Shown one piece after another: positions 29,606 through 40,204 of a stretch of DNA of 64,000 bases. Origin of the DNA: Streptomyces sp. NBC_00539. GTDB taxonomy: Bacteria > Actinomycetota > Actinomycetes > Streptomycetales > Streptomycetaceae. Location: contig NZ_CP107811.1 in assembly GCF_036346105.1 (NCBI RefSeq), forward strand, positions 4,158,501 through 4,222,500, in the 5' to 3' direction. Each line of letters opens with the position of its first letter. Position 1 is the stretch's first letter. The translations under genes and the position numbers were made by a program. The notes below the pieces were generated by a model that saw nothing but the letters and a program-made list of their open reading frames with translations, was not told the DNA's origin and searched no databases.

Positions 29606-29623
29606 TTGTGCATTGCCGCACAA
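29606..29623. promoter_or_regulatory. Perfect dyad just upstream of the SurA-N lipoprotein
   Basis: TTGTGC and GCACAA separated by 6 bases, ending 12 bases before the GGAGG ribosome site and 22 bases before the TTG start. It could be an operator or a small mRNA hairpin. The binding factor is unknown, and it does not fit the Rex consensus. Confidence 0.3.
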
Positions 29624-29645
29624 TCTCCCGGCCCTGGAGGCTCCT

Positions 29646-30269
29646 TTGCACCGTCGCACAGCGCTCTCCGTCTCCGCCGCCCTGCTCGCGGCGGCCCCCC
29701 TGCTGTCCGCCTGCTCCGGCCAGGCACATCCCGGCACGGCGGCCGTCGTCGGCGGCGAACGCATCACCACCTCCGCCCTCCAGGCACAGGTGAACGAGGT
29801 CCGCAGCGCGCAGAACCGTTCCGATCAGGGCGCCCAACTCATCGAGGCGACGCCCCGCCTGGACCGGTCCAAGCTGAACCGGATGATCCAGTCCGCCGTC
29901 CTGGAGCGCGCCGCGAAGGACGCCGGGGTCACGGTGACGACCAAGGAGATCGAGGACGTCCGCAAGGCCCAGCTCCAGCAGGCGGGCACCCCCGCGGCGC
30001 TGGAGACGGCGGCCCTCCAGCAGGCCCAGCTCGCCCCGGACCAGATGGACGCGGACACCCGCTTCAAGCTGCTGCGGGACAAGCTGTTCGAGCACTACGG
30101 CAACCAGGACAAGGCGCTGGAGAAGCTCGGCGCCGCCGCGAAGGCGCTGCACGTCCAGGTCAACCCGCGCTACGGCCGCTGGGACGCGCGGCAGATCCTG
30201 CTCGGCGACGAAACGACGCCCTGGATCACCCAGCAGACCCGGCCCGAGCAGGCACCCGCCGGGGCGTGA
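29646..30269 (+). CDS. Lipoprotein with SurA N-terminal-like chaperone domain
   Basis: 207 residues. The signal peptide LHRRTALSVSAALLAAAPLL ends in the lipobox LSAC, so the mature N-terminal Cys is lipidated and the protein faces outward. The mature part begins AAVVGGERITTSALQAQVNE, a SurA-N/PrsA-like start, and continues as a helical domain (TRLDRSKLN-type core, KDAGVTVTTKEIEDVRKAQL) to the end. No parvulin isomerase domain is present, so a pure chaperone role is likely. The start is TTG at 29646, with a perfect GGAGG 5 bases upstream. It precedes mazG by 28 bp. Confidence 0.85.
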   Translation: MHRRTALSVSAALLAAAPLLSACSGQAHPGTAAVVGGERITTSALQAQVNEVRSAQNRSDQGAQLIEATPRLDRSKLNRMIQSAVLERAAKDAGVTVTTKEIEDVRKAQLQQAGTPAALETAALQQAQLAPDQMDADTRFKLLRDKLFEHYGNQDKALEKLGAAAKALHVQVNPRYGRWDARQILLGDETTPWITQQTRPEQAPAGA

Positions 30270-30297
30270 GCCGTGGGGGCGGAGGTAGGTTCGGAGG

Positions 30298-31281
30298 GTG
30301 ACTGAGCACGCGCCGCCCTCCGAGCCCACCGGCCGCATCGTCTTGCTGACCACCAGCCACCGGGTCGCCCCCGGACTGCTGTCCTGGCCGGCGTGGCAGA
30401 CCCTGCACGCCGCCGACCGGGTGCTGTGCGCGGACCTGGGCCACCCGCAGCTGCCGTACCTGCGGGAGGCGGGCGTGGAGGTGGCGCACGAGAGCCCCGA
30501 CGCCCACGCCCTCGTCGAGGCGTGCGCCGGCGGCCGCACCGTCGTCGTGCTGCCGGCCGGCGAAGGGGACCGGCGGCTCACCGACGGACTGGCCCGCCTG
30601 GCCGGCTCCGGCCGGGTCGCCATGCCCGACCTGGAGCTGATGCCCGGCTCCTACGACCTGCCCGGCGCCCGCCTGCTCGACCTGGTCCAGGTCATGGACC
30701 GGGTGCGCCGCGAATGCCCCTGGACCTCCCGCCAGACCCACGAGGGGCTGGTGAAGTACGCCATCGAGGAGGCGTACGAGCTGGTCGAGGCGATCGAGGC
30801 GGGCGACCGCGAGGAGCTGCGGGAGGAACTGGGCGACGTCCTGCTCCAGGTCTTCTTCCACGCGCGGATCGCGCAGGAGGACCCGGACGAGCCGTTCTCC
30901 ATCGACGACGTGGCCGGGAACCTGGTCGAGAAGCTGATCCGGCGCCACCCGCACGTCTTCGGCGACGAGGCCGCCGAGACCCCCGAGGACGTCAGCGCGC
31001 ACTGGCAGCGCACCAAGGCGGTGGAGAAGCAGCGGGAGTCGGTCACCGACGGAGTTCCCCTGGGCCAGCCCGGTCTCGCGCTCGCCGCCAAGCTGGCGGG
31101 CCGCGCCAGGGCTGCCGCCCTGGCGGTGGAGCTGCCCCGGGGCGAAGGCGTCGGCTACGAACTGCTGGAACTGGCGGCGCGCGCCGAGGCGGAGGGCATC
31201 GACCCCGAGACGGCGCTGCGCGCGGCGGCCCGCGCCTACCGGGCGGCGATCCGCGCGGCGGAGGGCGTCGCCGCGGAGTAG
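30298..31281 (+). CDS. mazG: Nucleoside triphosphate pyrophosphohydrolase MazG
   Basis: 327 residues. The MazG core (about 125-245) shows CPWTSRQTHEGLVKYAIEEA with EEAYELVEAIE and EELGDVLLQVFFHARIA, the two acidic motifs that hold Mg2+, then HPHVFGD. It removes aberrant NTPs and in actinobacteria supports stress survival. The N-terminal 120 residues (GRIVLLTTSHRVAPGLLSWP) look like a shortened tetrapyrrole-methylase-type domain, as in YabN-like fusions, without a clear SAM site. The C-terminal 70 residues repeat a helical MazG-like unit. GTG at 30298; the lipoprotein gene is 28 bp upstream. Confidence 0.92.
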   Translation: MTEHAPPSEPTGRIVLLTTSHRVAPGLLSWPAWQTLHAADRVLCADLGHPQLPYLREAGVEVAHESPDAHALVEACAGGRTVVVLPAGEGDRRLTDGLARLAGSGRVAMPDLELMPGSYDLPGARLLDLVQVMDRVRRECPWTSRQTHEGLVKYAIEEAYELVEAIEAGDREELREELGDVLLQVFFHARIAQEDPDEPFSIDDVAGNLVEKLIRRHPHVFGDEAAETPEDVSAHWQRTKAVEKQRESVTDGVPLGQPGLALAAKLAGRARAAALAVELPRGEGVGYELLELAARAEAEGIDPETALRAAARAYRAAIRAAEGVAAE

Positions 31282-31294
31282 CGCCGCAGTGCGG

Positions 31295-32596
31295 TCAGGG
31301 CCGGCGGGGCGCGCGGGCCGCGGGGTTGTGCCAGTGCGGTGACGGCCGGCTCAGGAACCATTCGCCGAAGCCGAGGGGACGCCCGTCCGGGCCGTGGCCG
31401 CCACCGGCACCCGGGACGGGCACGGTGTCGTGGAAGACGTGCATGGGGTGTGCGCCGAGTCCCTCCAGGAGGCGGGCGGTCTCCTGGATGAACTGTGCCG
31501 GCCCGCTGAGGTAGACGTCCTGCTCCCACCACGGCCCGCAGTGCCCGAGCGCGGCCGCCAGCCGGGCGGTGGCCCCGTTGCGGTGCTGCCCGGGCGCCGG
31601 GGTGACGCAGGTGACGGTGAGCCACCCGAAGGCGGCGGCGTACGCGTCGATGAACGCTTGGTCGTAGAGGTGGGCGGCGTCCCGCGCGAGGACGAAGAGC
31701 CGTACGCCCTGATCGGGCGGATGCTGCGCGAGCTCCTCCAGCAGGGCCCGGACCGGGGCCCAGCCGGTGCCGGCGGCGATGAACGTGACGGGGCGGCCCT
31801 CGCGGCGCAGGGTCAGCCCGCCGCCGGGCGCGCCCAGCCGCAGCACCTCGCCCGGGTCGGTGCCGCCGACCAGGACGGTGCTGAGCCGGCCGCCCTCGAT
31901 CCGGCTGACGTGCAGGTCCACCGTCCCGTCGGGGCGGGGCGCGTTGCCCAGGGAGTACGTGCGCCAGGCGGCCGGGGCCCGGTCGCTGCTCACGCTCACG
32001 TACTGGCCGGGCCGGTAACCGAGCGGGGCGTGCGGGCGCAGGGTAAGGACGGCGAGGTCGCGCCCGTACCGCAGGCGGCGCACGACCTCCGCGTCCCACC
32101 AGGGCGGGTCCTCGCTCTGCTCGGCCGCGGCGGTCATCACCCCGGCGATCACCCGGTACGCCTCGGCCCAGGCCCGCGCCACGGCCGGGGTCCACGCCTC
32201 GCCGGCGGCCTCCGCGAGCGCGGCCAGCAGGCTGGTGCCGACGGCCGCGTACTGCTCGGGACCGGCCATGAACTTGCGGTGGTCACGGCCGAGGTCGCGG
32301 AGATAGGGGAGGAGCGACTCGCTGTCCAGATGGGCGATGACATGCGTGAGGGCGGCGAACAGCCGGTCCCGCTGCCGCTCCATCTCCTCGGCGGAGGCGG
32401 GAAAGAGCCCGCGGAGCTCGGGGTGGTGCCAAAAGAGGTGGGAGTAGAAGAACCGGGTCGCGTGCTCGGCGCGTCTCTCCACCACCGCGAAGCTGCTCTT
32501 CAAGATCCTCACGTCCACAGGACCGAAGTAGGAACGGCGGAGGCGGGCCGGGTCAAGGGACGGCGTATATACGGCCAGCCCCGACGAACCGGCCAT
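31295..32596 (-). CDS. Globin fused to FAD/NAD-binding reductase (flavohaemoglobin-like)
   Basis: 433 residues. Residues about 25-165 are a globin: FFYSHLFWHHPELRGLFPAS and then LGRDHRKFMAGPEQYAAVGT, where the His is the likely haem ligand. Residues about 195-290 bind FAD (RPGQYVSVSSD, WRTYSLGNAP). Residues about 295-400 bind NAD(P)H (FIAAGTGWAPVRALLEEL). Flavohaemoglobins convert NO to nitrate; this divergent type could instead pass electrons. The C-terminus FGEWFLSRPSPHWHNPAARA is an extension not found in E. coli Hmp. Its start is 49 bp from the P450 start on the other strand. The ATG at 32596 was chosen; the region upstream overlaps the P450. Confidence 0.85.
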   Translation of the reverse strand: MAGSSGLAVYTPSLDPARLRRSYFGPVDVRILKSSFAVVERRAEHATRFFYSHLFWHHPELRGLFPASAEEMERQRDRLFAALTHVIAHLDSESLLPYLRDLGRDHRKFMAGPEQYAAVGTSLLAALAEAAGEAWTPAVARAWAEAYRVIAGVMTAAAEQSEDPPWWDAEVVRRLRYGRDLAVLTLRPHAPLGYRPGQYVSVSSDRAPAAWRTYSLGNAPRPDGTVDLHVSRIEGGRLSTVLVGGTDPGEVLRLGAPGGGLTLRREGRPVTFIAAGTGWAPVRALLEELAQHPPDQGVRLFVLARDAAHLYDQAFIDAYAAAFGWLTVTCVTPAPGQHRNGATARLAAALGHCGPWWEQDVYLSGPAQFIQETARLLEGLGAHPMHVFHDTVPVPGAGGGHGPDGRPLGFGEWFLSRPSPHWHNPAARAPRRP

Positions 32597-32644
32597 GAAC
32601 CGGGCATAGCGGATGCGGGCCGGCGGCCGGGATACGGTCGACGG

Positions 32645-33919
32645 GTGCACGAGCCGACTCCCGCAGCCCCCGAAGACCCCGCCTCCCCCCAGGGCCCCAC
32701 CCTGTTCGACTGGGAGTTCGCCACCGACCCGTATCCGGCGTACGCCTGGCTGCGCGAGCACGCGCCCGTGCACCGGACCAAGCTGCCCAGCGGGGTCGAG
32801 GCCTGGCTGGTGACGCGCTACGCGGATGCCCGTCAGGCCCTCGCCGACCAGCGGCTCAGCAAGAACCCGGCGCACCACGCGGAGCCGGCGCACGCCAAGG
32901 GCAAGACCGGGATCCCGGGTGAGCGCAAGGCGGAGCTGATGACGCACCTGCTGAACATCGACCCGCCGGACCACACCCGGCTGCGGCGGCTGGTGTCGAA
33001 GGCCTTCACCCCGCGCAGGGTCGCCGAGTTCACCCCGCGGGTACAGGAGCTGACCGACCACCTCATCGAGCAGTTCGAGAGCAGGGGTGAGGCGGACCTC
33101 ATCCACGAGTTCGCCTTCCCGCTCCCCATCTACGCCATCTGCGAGATGCTCGGCGTCCCGCGCGAGGACCAGGACGACTTCCGGGACTGGGCCGGGATGA
33201 TGATCCGGCACGGCGGCGGGCCGCGCGGCGGTGTGGCCCGCTCGGTCAAGCAGATGCGGACGTACCTCGGCGAACTCATCCACCGCAAAAGGGATGATCT
33301 GGGCGACGACCTCATCTCGGACCTGATCCGCGCCAGCGATCACGGTGACCACCTGACGGAGGCGGAGGCCACGGCGATGGCTTTCATCCTGTTGTTCGCC
33401 GGTTTCGAGACGACTGTGAATTTGATCGGCAATGGGCTGCATGCCCTTTTCATGAACCCCGGTCAGCGCGAGCGCCTGCAGACCTCGCTCGCCGCCGGCG
33501 AGAGCGCCCTGCTGGCCACGGGTGTCGAGGAACTCCTGCGCTACGACGGCCCGGTGGAGCTGGCGACCTGGCGCTTCGCCACCGAGCCGTTCCTCCTCGG
33601 CGGTCGGCACATCGCCGCCGGCGACCCGGTCCTGGTGGTCCTCGCGGCCGCCGACCGCGACCCCGAGCGGTTCGCGGATCCGGACACCCTGGACCTGTCC
33701 CGCAGTGACAATCAGCACCTCGGGTACGGCCACGGGATCCACTACTGCCTCGGCGCCCCGCTCGCCCGGCTCGAAGGGCAGACCGCCCTCGCGAGTTTGC
33801 TGATGCGTCTGCCAGATCTGGAACTGGCTGTTCCGCCTGCGGACCTGCGCTGGCGCGGTGGACTGATCATGCGTGGCCTGCGCACCCTTCCGGTCCGCTT
33901 CACACCCCGAAACAAGTGA
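32645..33919 (+). CDS. Cytochrome P450 (CYP107-like)
   Basis: 424 residues, soluble class I P450. The I helix is FILLFAGFETTVNLIGNG (A/G-x-E-T-T). The K helix ExxR lies in EELLRYDG, with PVELATWRFA after it. The haem-binding loop YGHGIHYCLGAPLARLEGQ has Cys368; Tyr replaces the usual Phe at the start of the loop. The N-terminus HEPTPAAPEDP is short and there is no membrane anchor. The start is GTG at 32645. No ferredoxin gene is adjacent, so the neighbouring divergent flavoprotein may be relevant. The substrate is unknown and no biosynthetic cluster surrounds it. Confidence 0.93.
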   Translation: MHEPTPAAPEDPASPQGPTLFDWEFATDPYPAYAWLREHAPVHRTKLPSGVEAWLVTRYADARQALADQRLSKNPAHHAEPAHAKGKTGIPGERKAELMTHLLNIDPPDHTRLRRLVSKAFTPRRVAEFTPRVQELTDHLIEQFESRGEADLIHEFAFPLPIYAICEMLGVPREDQDDFRDWAGMMIRHGGGPRGGVARSVKQMRTYLGELIHRKRDDLGDDLISDLIRASDHGDHLTEAEATAMAFILLFAGFETTVNLIGNGLHALFMNPGQRERLQTSLAAGESALLATGVEELLRYDGPVELATWRFATEPFLLGGRHIAAGDPVLVVLAAADRDPERFADPDTLDLSRSDNQHLGYGHGIHYCLGAPLARLEGQTALASLLMRLPDLELAVPPADLRWRGGLIMRGLRTLPVRFTPRNK

Positions 33920-33966
33920 GGGCGCCACCGGGCGCCGCCTGACCCGAAGTCAGTTACCGGCCGAAC

Positions 33967-33996
33967 TTGTGACATGCGTTCGAAGGCGGCTAGGTT
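33967..33996 (+). promoter_or_regulatory. Candidate sigma-HrdB promoter for first rpf
   Basis: TTGTGA, an 18-bp spacer, then TAGGTT. This predicts transcription from about 34003 and a leader of about 30 nt before the ATG at 34034. Confidence 0.45.
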
Positions 33997-34033
33997 CTGC
34001 CGTTACCCCGCCGTTATGCGAAAGGTGCACTAC

Positions 34034-35104
34034 ATGCGTTCCGGGAACGGCCGCCACAGACGCCCCCGCCAGGTACCCGCCCTGGTCGTAACCGCCGGAG
34101 TCACGGGCTCCGCGCTGGCACTGCCGCTGCTCGCGGCCACCAACGCCTCGGCAGCGGACACCTCCACGTGGGACAGCGTCGCCGAGTGTGAGAGCGGCGG
34201 TACCTGGAGCGCCAACTCCGGCAGCGGGGCCTACGGCGGGCTCCAGTTCACCCAGGAGCAGTGGAACAACGCCGGCGGGCTCGAATTCGCGAAGCGCCCC
34301 GACCTCGCCAGCCGGTCCCAGCAGATAGCCGTCGGCGAGCGGGTGCTCGCCTCGCAGGGCCCCCAGGCGTGGCCGCTGTGCGCGGCGTCGTCCGGTCTCG
34401 TCAAGGACGGCCCCGCCGCCGACGTGGACCCGGGCGCCCTCGGCTCCCCGCGGCAGGTCGCCCCCAGCCCCTCGCGTCCCGAGGCCGCGGTGCCGGGCAC
34501 CGGCTCGGCCGACCCCGCCACCGACTTCGGTGCGCCCACCCCGGCCGCCCCTGCCCCGGCAGCTCCGGGCCCGTCCGCCACGGCGCCGTTCACGCTGCCC
34601 ATCGCGCCGCTCGCGCCCAACAGCGGACTGCCCGTCATGCCCGACCCGGACCCCGCGACGCCGACGCCGACGCTGCCGGGCGACCCGAACGCCACCGCGC
34701 CGGTGACGCCCGCTCTCCCGGGCACCCCGGCCACGCCGGGCACTCCGTCCACCCCGGCCACCCCGGGGGCCCCCGCCACGCCGTCCCCGTCCGCGACGCC
34801 CTCCACGCCCGCCGCCCCGGCGGCCGGGACCCCGTCCGCCACGCCGAACGCGCCCGCGGCCGACTCCGTGACGACGGGCGGCGGCAAGCACCGCGGCCCG
34901 GCCGCGGTCGAGACGCCCGCAGCGCCTGACGCCGCGTCGGAGCCCACGTACACGGTGAAGGCGGGCGACAGCCTGGCCGCCATCGCGGACGCCCAGGGGC
35001 TCAAGGGGGGCTGGAACGCGCTCTACGAGGCCAACGAGCAGGTCATCGGCAACGACGCCGACCTCATCAAGCCCGGTCAGAATCTGGATCTAACCAAGAA
35101 ATAA
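34034..35104 (+). CDS. Resuscitation-promoting factor, Rpf domain plus LysM
   Basis: 356 residues, secreted. The signal peptide (about 1-40, basic RHRRPRQ then VVTAGVTGSALALPLLAATN, cleaved near ASAA) leads to an Rpf transglycosylase-like domain (about 42-120). In that domain WDSVAECESGG has catalytic Glu53, followed by GAYGGLQFTQEQWNNAGGLE. A 170-residue Pro/Thr/Ala linker follows, then a C-terminal LysM (TYTVKAGDSLAAIADAQGLK) that binds peptidoglycan. Rpf enzymes remodel the wall during spore germination and growth. The ATG at 34034 has AAAGG 8 bases upstream; ATG at 34016 is possible. No riboswitch precedes this copy. Confidence 0.93.
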   Translation: MRSGNGRHRRPRQVPALVVTAGVTGSALALPLLAATNASAADTSTWDSVAECESGGTWSANSGSGAYGGLQFTQEQWNNAGGLEFAKRPDLASRSQQIAVGERVLASQGPQAWPLCAASSGLVKDGPAADVDPGALGSPRQVAPSPSRPEAAVPGTGSADPATDFGAPTPAAPAPAAPGPSATAPFTLPIAPLAPNSGLPVMPDPDPATPTPTLPGDPNATAPVTPALPGTPATPGTPSTPATPGAPATPSPSATPSTPAAPAAGTPSATPNAPAADSVTTGGGKHRGPAAVETPAAPDAASEPTYTVKAGDSLAAIADAQGLKGGWNALYEANEQVIGNDADLIKPGQNLDLTKK

Positions 35105-35145
35105 CGGGCACTTCGGGCGGCCGTAAAGACCTGAATGCCCGTTAT
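35101..35145 (+). terminator. Hairpin at the end of first rpf
   Basis: Arms ATAACGGGCA and TGCCCGTTAT (10 bp), starting within the stop codon, with a 25-base loop and no U-tract. Confidence 0.55.
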
Positions 35146-35261
35146 CCGCAAGTGAGACATGCGTCTCTTCCGGTCAACTGGCGTGTCTCGTACCGAAGCT
35201 CCCGCAAACCCCGCCCTCACCTGCGAAAACGCCCCTAAGCGGAACGCAAGCAGGTCGATTT

Positions 35262-35308
35262 CTCCCCGATGTCCCTCGTTGAACATCGGGGAGAGACCTG
35301 TCTACCTT
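35262..35308 (+). promoter_or_regulatory. Candidate promoter of second rpf overlapped by an inverted repeat
   Basis: An 11-bp dyad, CTCCCCGATGT (35262-35272) and ACATCGGGGAG (35283-35293), flanks and partly covers a -35-like TTGAAC (35279-35284). An 18-bp spacer leads to TACCTT (35303-35308). Transcription would start near 35315, just before the riboswitch. The dyad could bind a regulator that blocks the -35, or form a terminator for read-through. Confidence 0.42.
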
Positions 35309-35337
35309 CTGAATCGCTCGCCACCGCGAGCCTCTTC

Positions 35338-37842
<2,505 letters not shown>

Positions 37843-37865
37843 GCACGGCAGACAGGTGTGAGGGC

Positions 37866-37932
37866 GAGGGGTAATTACCCTCTTGCCTCCGTACGTCCCC
37901 GCACTCGGTCCCGTACCGTGTGCGGGGACGTA
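37866..37932 (+). terminator. Palindrome and hairpin after eno
   Basis: A perfect palindrome GGGTAATTACCC (37869-37880, extended to GAGG/CCTC) is followed by a 13-bp stem TACGTCCCCGCAC (37892-37904) with GTGCGGGGACGTA (37920-37932). The second stem looks like an eno terminator or attenuator before the septum gene. The AT-cored palindrome may be an operator. Confidence 0.55.
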
Positions 37933-37964
37933 TTGCGTAGTGCGGGCGCAGGGGAGGCGGGGCC

Positions 37965-38453
37965 ATGGCCGGGAACCGGGATCGGTTCTCCACCTTCTCG
38001 ACCGCGACGAGGCTCAAGCAGCTCGGTGAGCGGACCGCCGCCCACGTCTACCGCTCGCAGTCGCGCCGCCAGGTCCGCCGCAGCCGGCTCACCGGCCGGG
38101 CGGCGCTGCTGGTGCTCGTCCTCTGTACGCTGGTCGTCGCCCTCGCGTACCCGATGCGCCAGTACGTGTCCCAGCGCTCGGAGATCGCGGACCAGCAGCG
38201 GGCCGCCGACGGCGCGCGCAAGCGCCTCGAACAGCTGCGCGACGAGAAGGCCCGCTGGCAGGACCCGGCCTACGCCGAGCAGCAGGCGCGCAAGCACCTG
38301 CACTTCCTGCGGCCGGGCGAGATCGGCTACATCATGAACGACCCCGGGGCCGAGGCCGCCGAACACCGCCGCACCGGGCAGGCCGGCTCCGACCGGCCCT
38401 GGTACTCGAACGTCTGGGACGGCGTCGACAAGGCCGACCGGCCCGGCGACTGA
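37965..38453 (+). CDS. DivIC/FtsB-like septum formation initiator protein
   Basis: 162 residues, one membrane helix. A basic cytoplasmic N-terminus (about 1-43) precedes helix RAALLVLVLCTLVVALAYPM (about 45-64). A coiled-coil segment follows (YVSQRSEIADQQRAADGARK to about 105), then YAEQQARKHLHFLRPGEIGY. This matches the DivIC family, which bridges FtsL and FtsQ in the divisome. In Streptomyces it is expected at sporulation septa. ATG at 37965. The next gene follows by 40 bp. Confidence 0.9.
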   Translation: MAGNRDRFSTFSTATRLKQLGERTAAHVYRSQSRRQVRRSRLTGRAALLVLVLCTLVVALAYPMRQYVSQRSEIADQQRAADGARKRLEQLRDEKARWQDPAYAEQQARKHLHFLRPGEIGYIMNDPGAEAAEHRRTGQAGSDRPWYSNVWDGVDKADRPGD

Positions 38454-38493
38454 CCCAGACCACCCATACGAAACGAAGAGACGCACTCCAGGC

Positions 38494-39033
38494 ATGCAGA
38501 CGCCCCCGCCCCAGACCGACCGCACCGAGCCGACCGCCGCGGACATCGAGGCGTTCGAGCAGCAGCTCGGCCGCCCGCCGCGCGGCCTGCGCGCCATCGC
38601 CCACCGCTGCCCCTGCGGGCAGCCGGACGTCGTGGAGACCGCGCCCCGGCTCCCCGACGGCACCCCCTTCCCGACGCTGTACTACCTGACCTGCCCGCGC
38701 GCCGCCGGTGCGATCGGCACGCTGGAGGCCAACGGCGTGATGCGGGAGATGCAGGCCCGGCTCGCCGAGGACCCCGAGCTGGCCGCCGCCTACCGGGCCG
38801 CGCACGAGGACTACATCACCCGCCGCGACGCCATCGAGGTGCTCCAGGGCTTCCCGAGCGCCGGTGGCATGCCGGACCGGGTGAAGTGCCTGCACGTCCT
38901 GGTCGGCCACTCGCTGGCGGCCGGGCCCGGGGTGAACCCGTTCGGCGACGAGGCGCTGGCGATGCTGCCCGAGTGGTGGGCCAAGGGGCCGTGCGTCACG
39001 CCGTGCACGGGGGAGAAGGAGTCGTCGCAGTGA
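38494..39033 (+). CDS. DUF501 domain protein
   Basis: 179 residues, function unknown. Two Cys-rich blocks, HRCPCGQPDVVETAPRLPDG and LTCPRAAGAIGTLEANG, fit the DUF501 family. So do GMPDRVKCLHVLVGHSLAAG and the end CVTPC, which could form a metal site. The family is almost always found between divIC and ppx in actinobacteria, as here, suggesting a link to division or polyphosphate metabolism that is not proven. Its stop overlaps the ppx start by 4 bp. Confidence 0.88.
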   Translation: MQTPPPQTDRTEPTAADIEAFEQQLGRPPRGLRAIAHRCPCGQPDVVETAPRLPDGTPFPTLYYLTCPRAAGAIGTLEANGVMREMQARLAEDPELAAAYRAAHEDYITRRDAIEVLQGFPSAGGMPDRVKCLHVLVGHSLAAGPGVNPFGDEALAMLPEWWAKGPCVTPCTGEKESSQ

Positions 39034-40001
39034 CCCGGGTGGCAGGCATCGACTGCGGTACGAACTCCATCCGCCTGCTGGTCGCCGACTGCGACCCGGC
39101 GACGGGTGAGCTCGTGGAGCTGGACCGCCGGATGACCATCGTCCGGCTCGGCCAGGGCGTGGACGAGACGGGCCGGCTGGCCCCGGAGGCGCTGGAGCGC
39201 ACGTTCGCGGCCTGCCGCGAGTACGCGGCGGTCATCGGGGAACTGGGCGCCGAGCGGGTGCGTTTCGTGGCCACGTCGGCCTCGCGGGACGCCGAGAACC
39301 GCGAGGAGTTCGTCCGGGGGGTGCTGGACATCCTGGGCGTGGAGCCCGAGGTGATCACCGGCGACCAGGAGGCGGAGTTCTCCTTCACCGGCGCCACCGC
39401 GGAGCTGACGGGCCGCACCGACCTGGAGCGGCCGTTCCTGGTCGTGGACATCGGCGGAGGCTCCACCGAGTTCGTGGTCGGCTCGGAGCACGTCGAGGCG
39501 GCCCGCTCCGTGGACGTGGGCTGCGTCCGGATGACCGAACGGCACCTGGTGGTGGACGGCGTCGTCAGCGACCCGCCGACCGGGGCGCAGGTCGCCGCCA
39601 TACGGGCCGACGTCGAAGCGGCACTCGACCTGGCCTCGCAGACCGTGCCGCTGGGCCGGGCCCGCACCCTGGTGGGCCTCGCCGGTTCGGTGACCACCGT
39701 CGCCGCGATCGCGCTGGGCCTGCCCGAGTACGACTCCTCGGCGATCCACCACGCCCGGATCCCGTACGAGAAGGTCCGCGAGGTCACCGAACGGATGCTG
39801 ACCTCCACGCACGCCGAACGGGAGGCCCTCGCGGTGATCCACCCGGGCCGCGTCGACGTCATCGGCGCGGGTGCCCTCGTCCTCCTCGCGATCATGGACC
39901 GCGTCGGCGCCTCGGAGGTCGTCGTCTCGGAACACGACATCCTCGACGGCATCGCCTTCGCCGCCGCGGGCGCGGGGGAGACGGCGAAGCGCCCTTCCTG
40001 A
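39030..40001 (+). CDS. ppx: Exopolyphosphatase / guanosine pentaphosphate phosphohydrolase (Ppx/GppA)
   Basis: 323 residues of the ASKHA fold. Phosphate loop 1 is IDCGTNSIRLLVAD (about 7-20) and loop 2 is VVDIGGGSTEFVVG (about 138-151). FVATSASRDAENREEF and the third glycine motif VGLAGSVTTVAAIALGL are also present. It hydrolyses terminal phosphates of polyphosphate and may act on pppGpp. It is the short actinobacterial form, lacking the C-terminal HD-like domain of E. coli Ppx. GTG start at 39030 inside the DUF501 stop region, so translation is coupled. Confidence 0.92.
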   Translation: MTRVAGIDCGTNSIRLLVADCDPATGELVELDRRMTIVRLGQGVDETGRLAPEALERTFAACREYAAVIGELGAERVRFVATSASRDAENREEFVRGVLDILGVEPEVITGDQEAEFSFTGATAELTGRTDLERPFLVVDIGGGSTEFVVGSEHVEAARSVDVGCVRMTERHLVVDGVVSDPPTGAQVAAIRADVEAALDLASQTVPLGRARTLVGLAGSVTTVAAIALGLPEYDSSAIHHARIPYEKVREVTERMLTSTHAEREALAVIHPGRVDVIGAGALVLLAIMDRVGASEVVVSEHDILDGIAFAAAGAGETAKRPS

Positions 40002-40138
40002 CCCGTCGGCGCGTGCGGCTGCGGCGGTCCGTGACCTGAGTCGGCCTGGTCCGGGGGTGGTTCGGGCCTGGAGCGGGTGTCGATCCGACCTTGTGGCGGC
40101 CTGTTCGGGAGCCGGAAGAGCCTTCGAATGCACGAGCT

Positions 40139-40156
40139 TCGTGAAGTTCTTCACAA
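40139..40156. promoter_or_regulatory. Rex-like operator, distal site
   Basis: TCGTGAAGTTCTTCACAA matches the Streptomyces Rex pattern TTGTGAA-N4-TTCACAA in 13 of 14 half-site positions. It lies 319 bp before ndh, and 49 bp before a hairpin with a T-tract. Confidence 0.6.
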
Positions 40157-40204
40157 GGAAAAGAGGTCCGCAGGGTGACGCGGAGGGTCCCAAGGGGCGC
40201 TCGC

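Noticed and set aside
32645..33919. P450 as a marker of a biosynthetic gene cluster
   Set aside because: Neighbours are mazG, a flavohaemoglobin-like gene and rpf. There are no synthases, tailoring enzymes or pathway regulators.
33974..34033. Earlier start for the first rpf at 33974
   Set aside because: It would overlap the likely -10 box at 33991-33996 and add residues before the basic start of the signal peptide; 34034 has a ribosome site.
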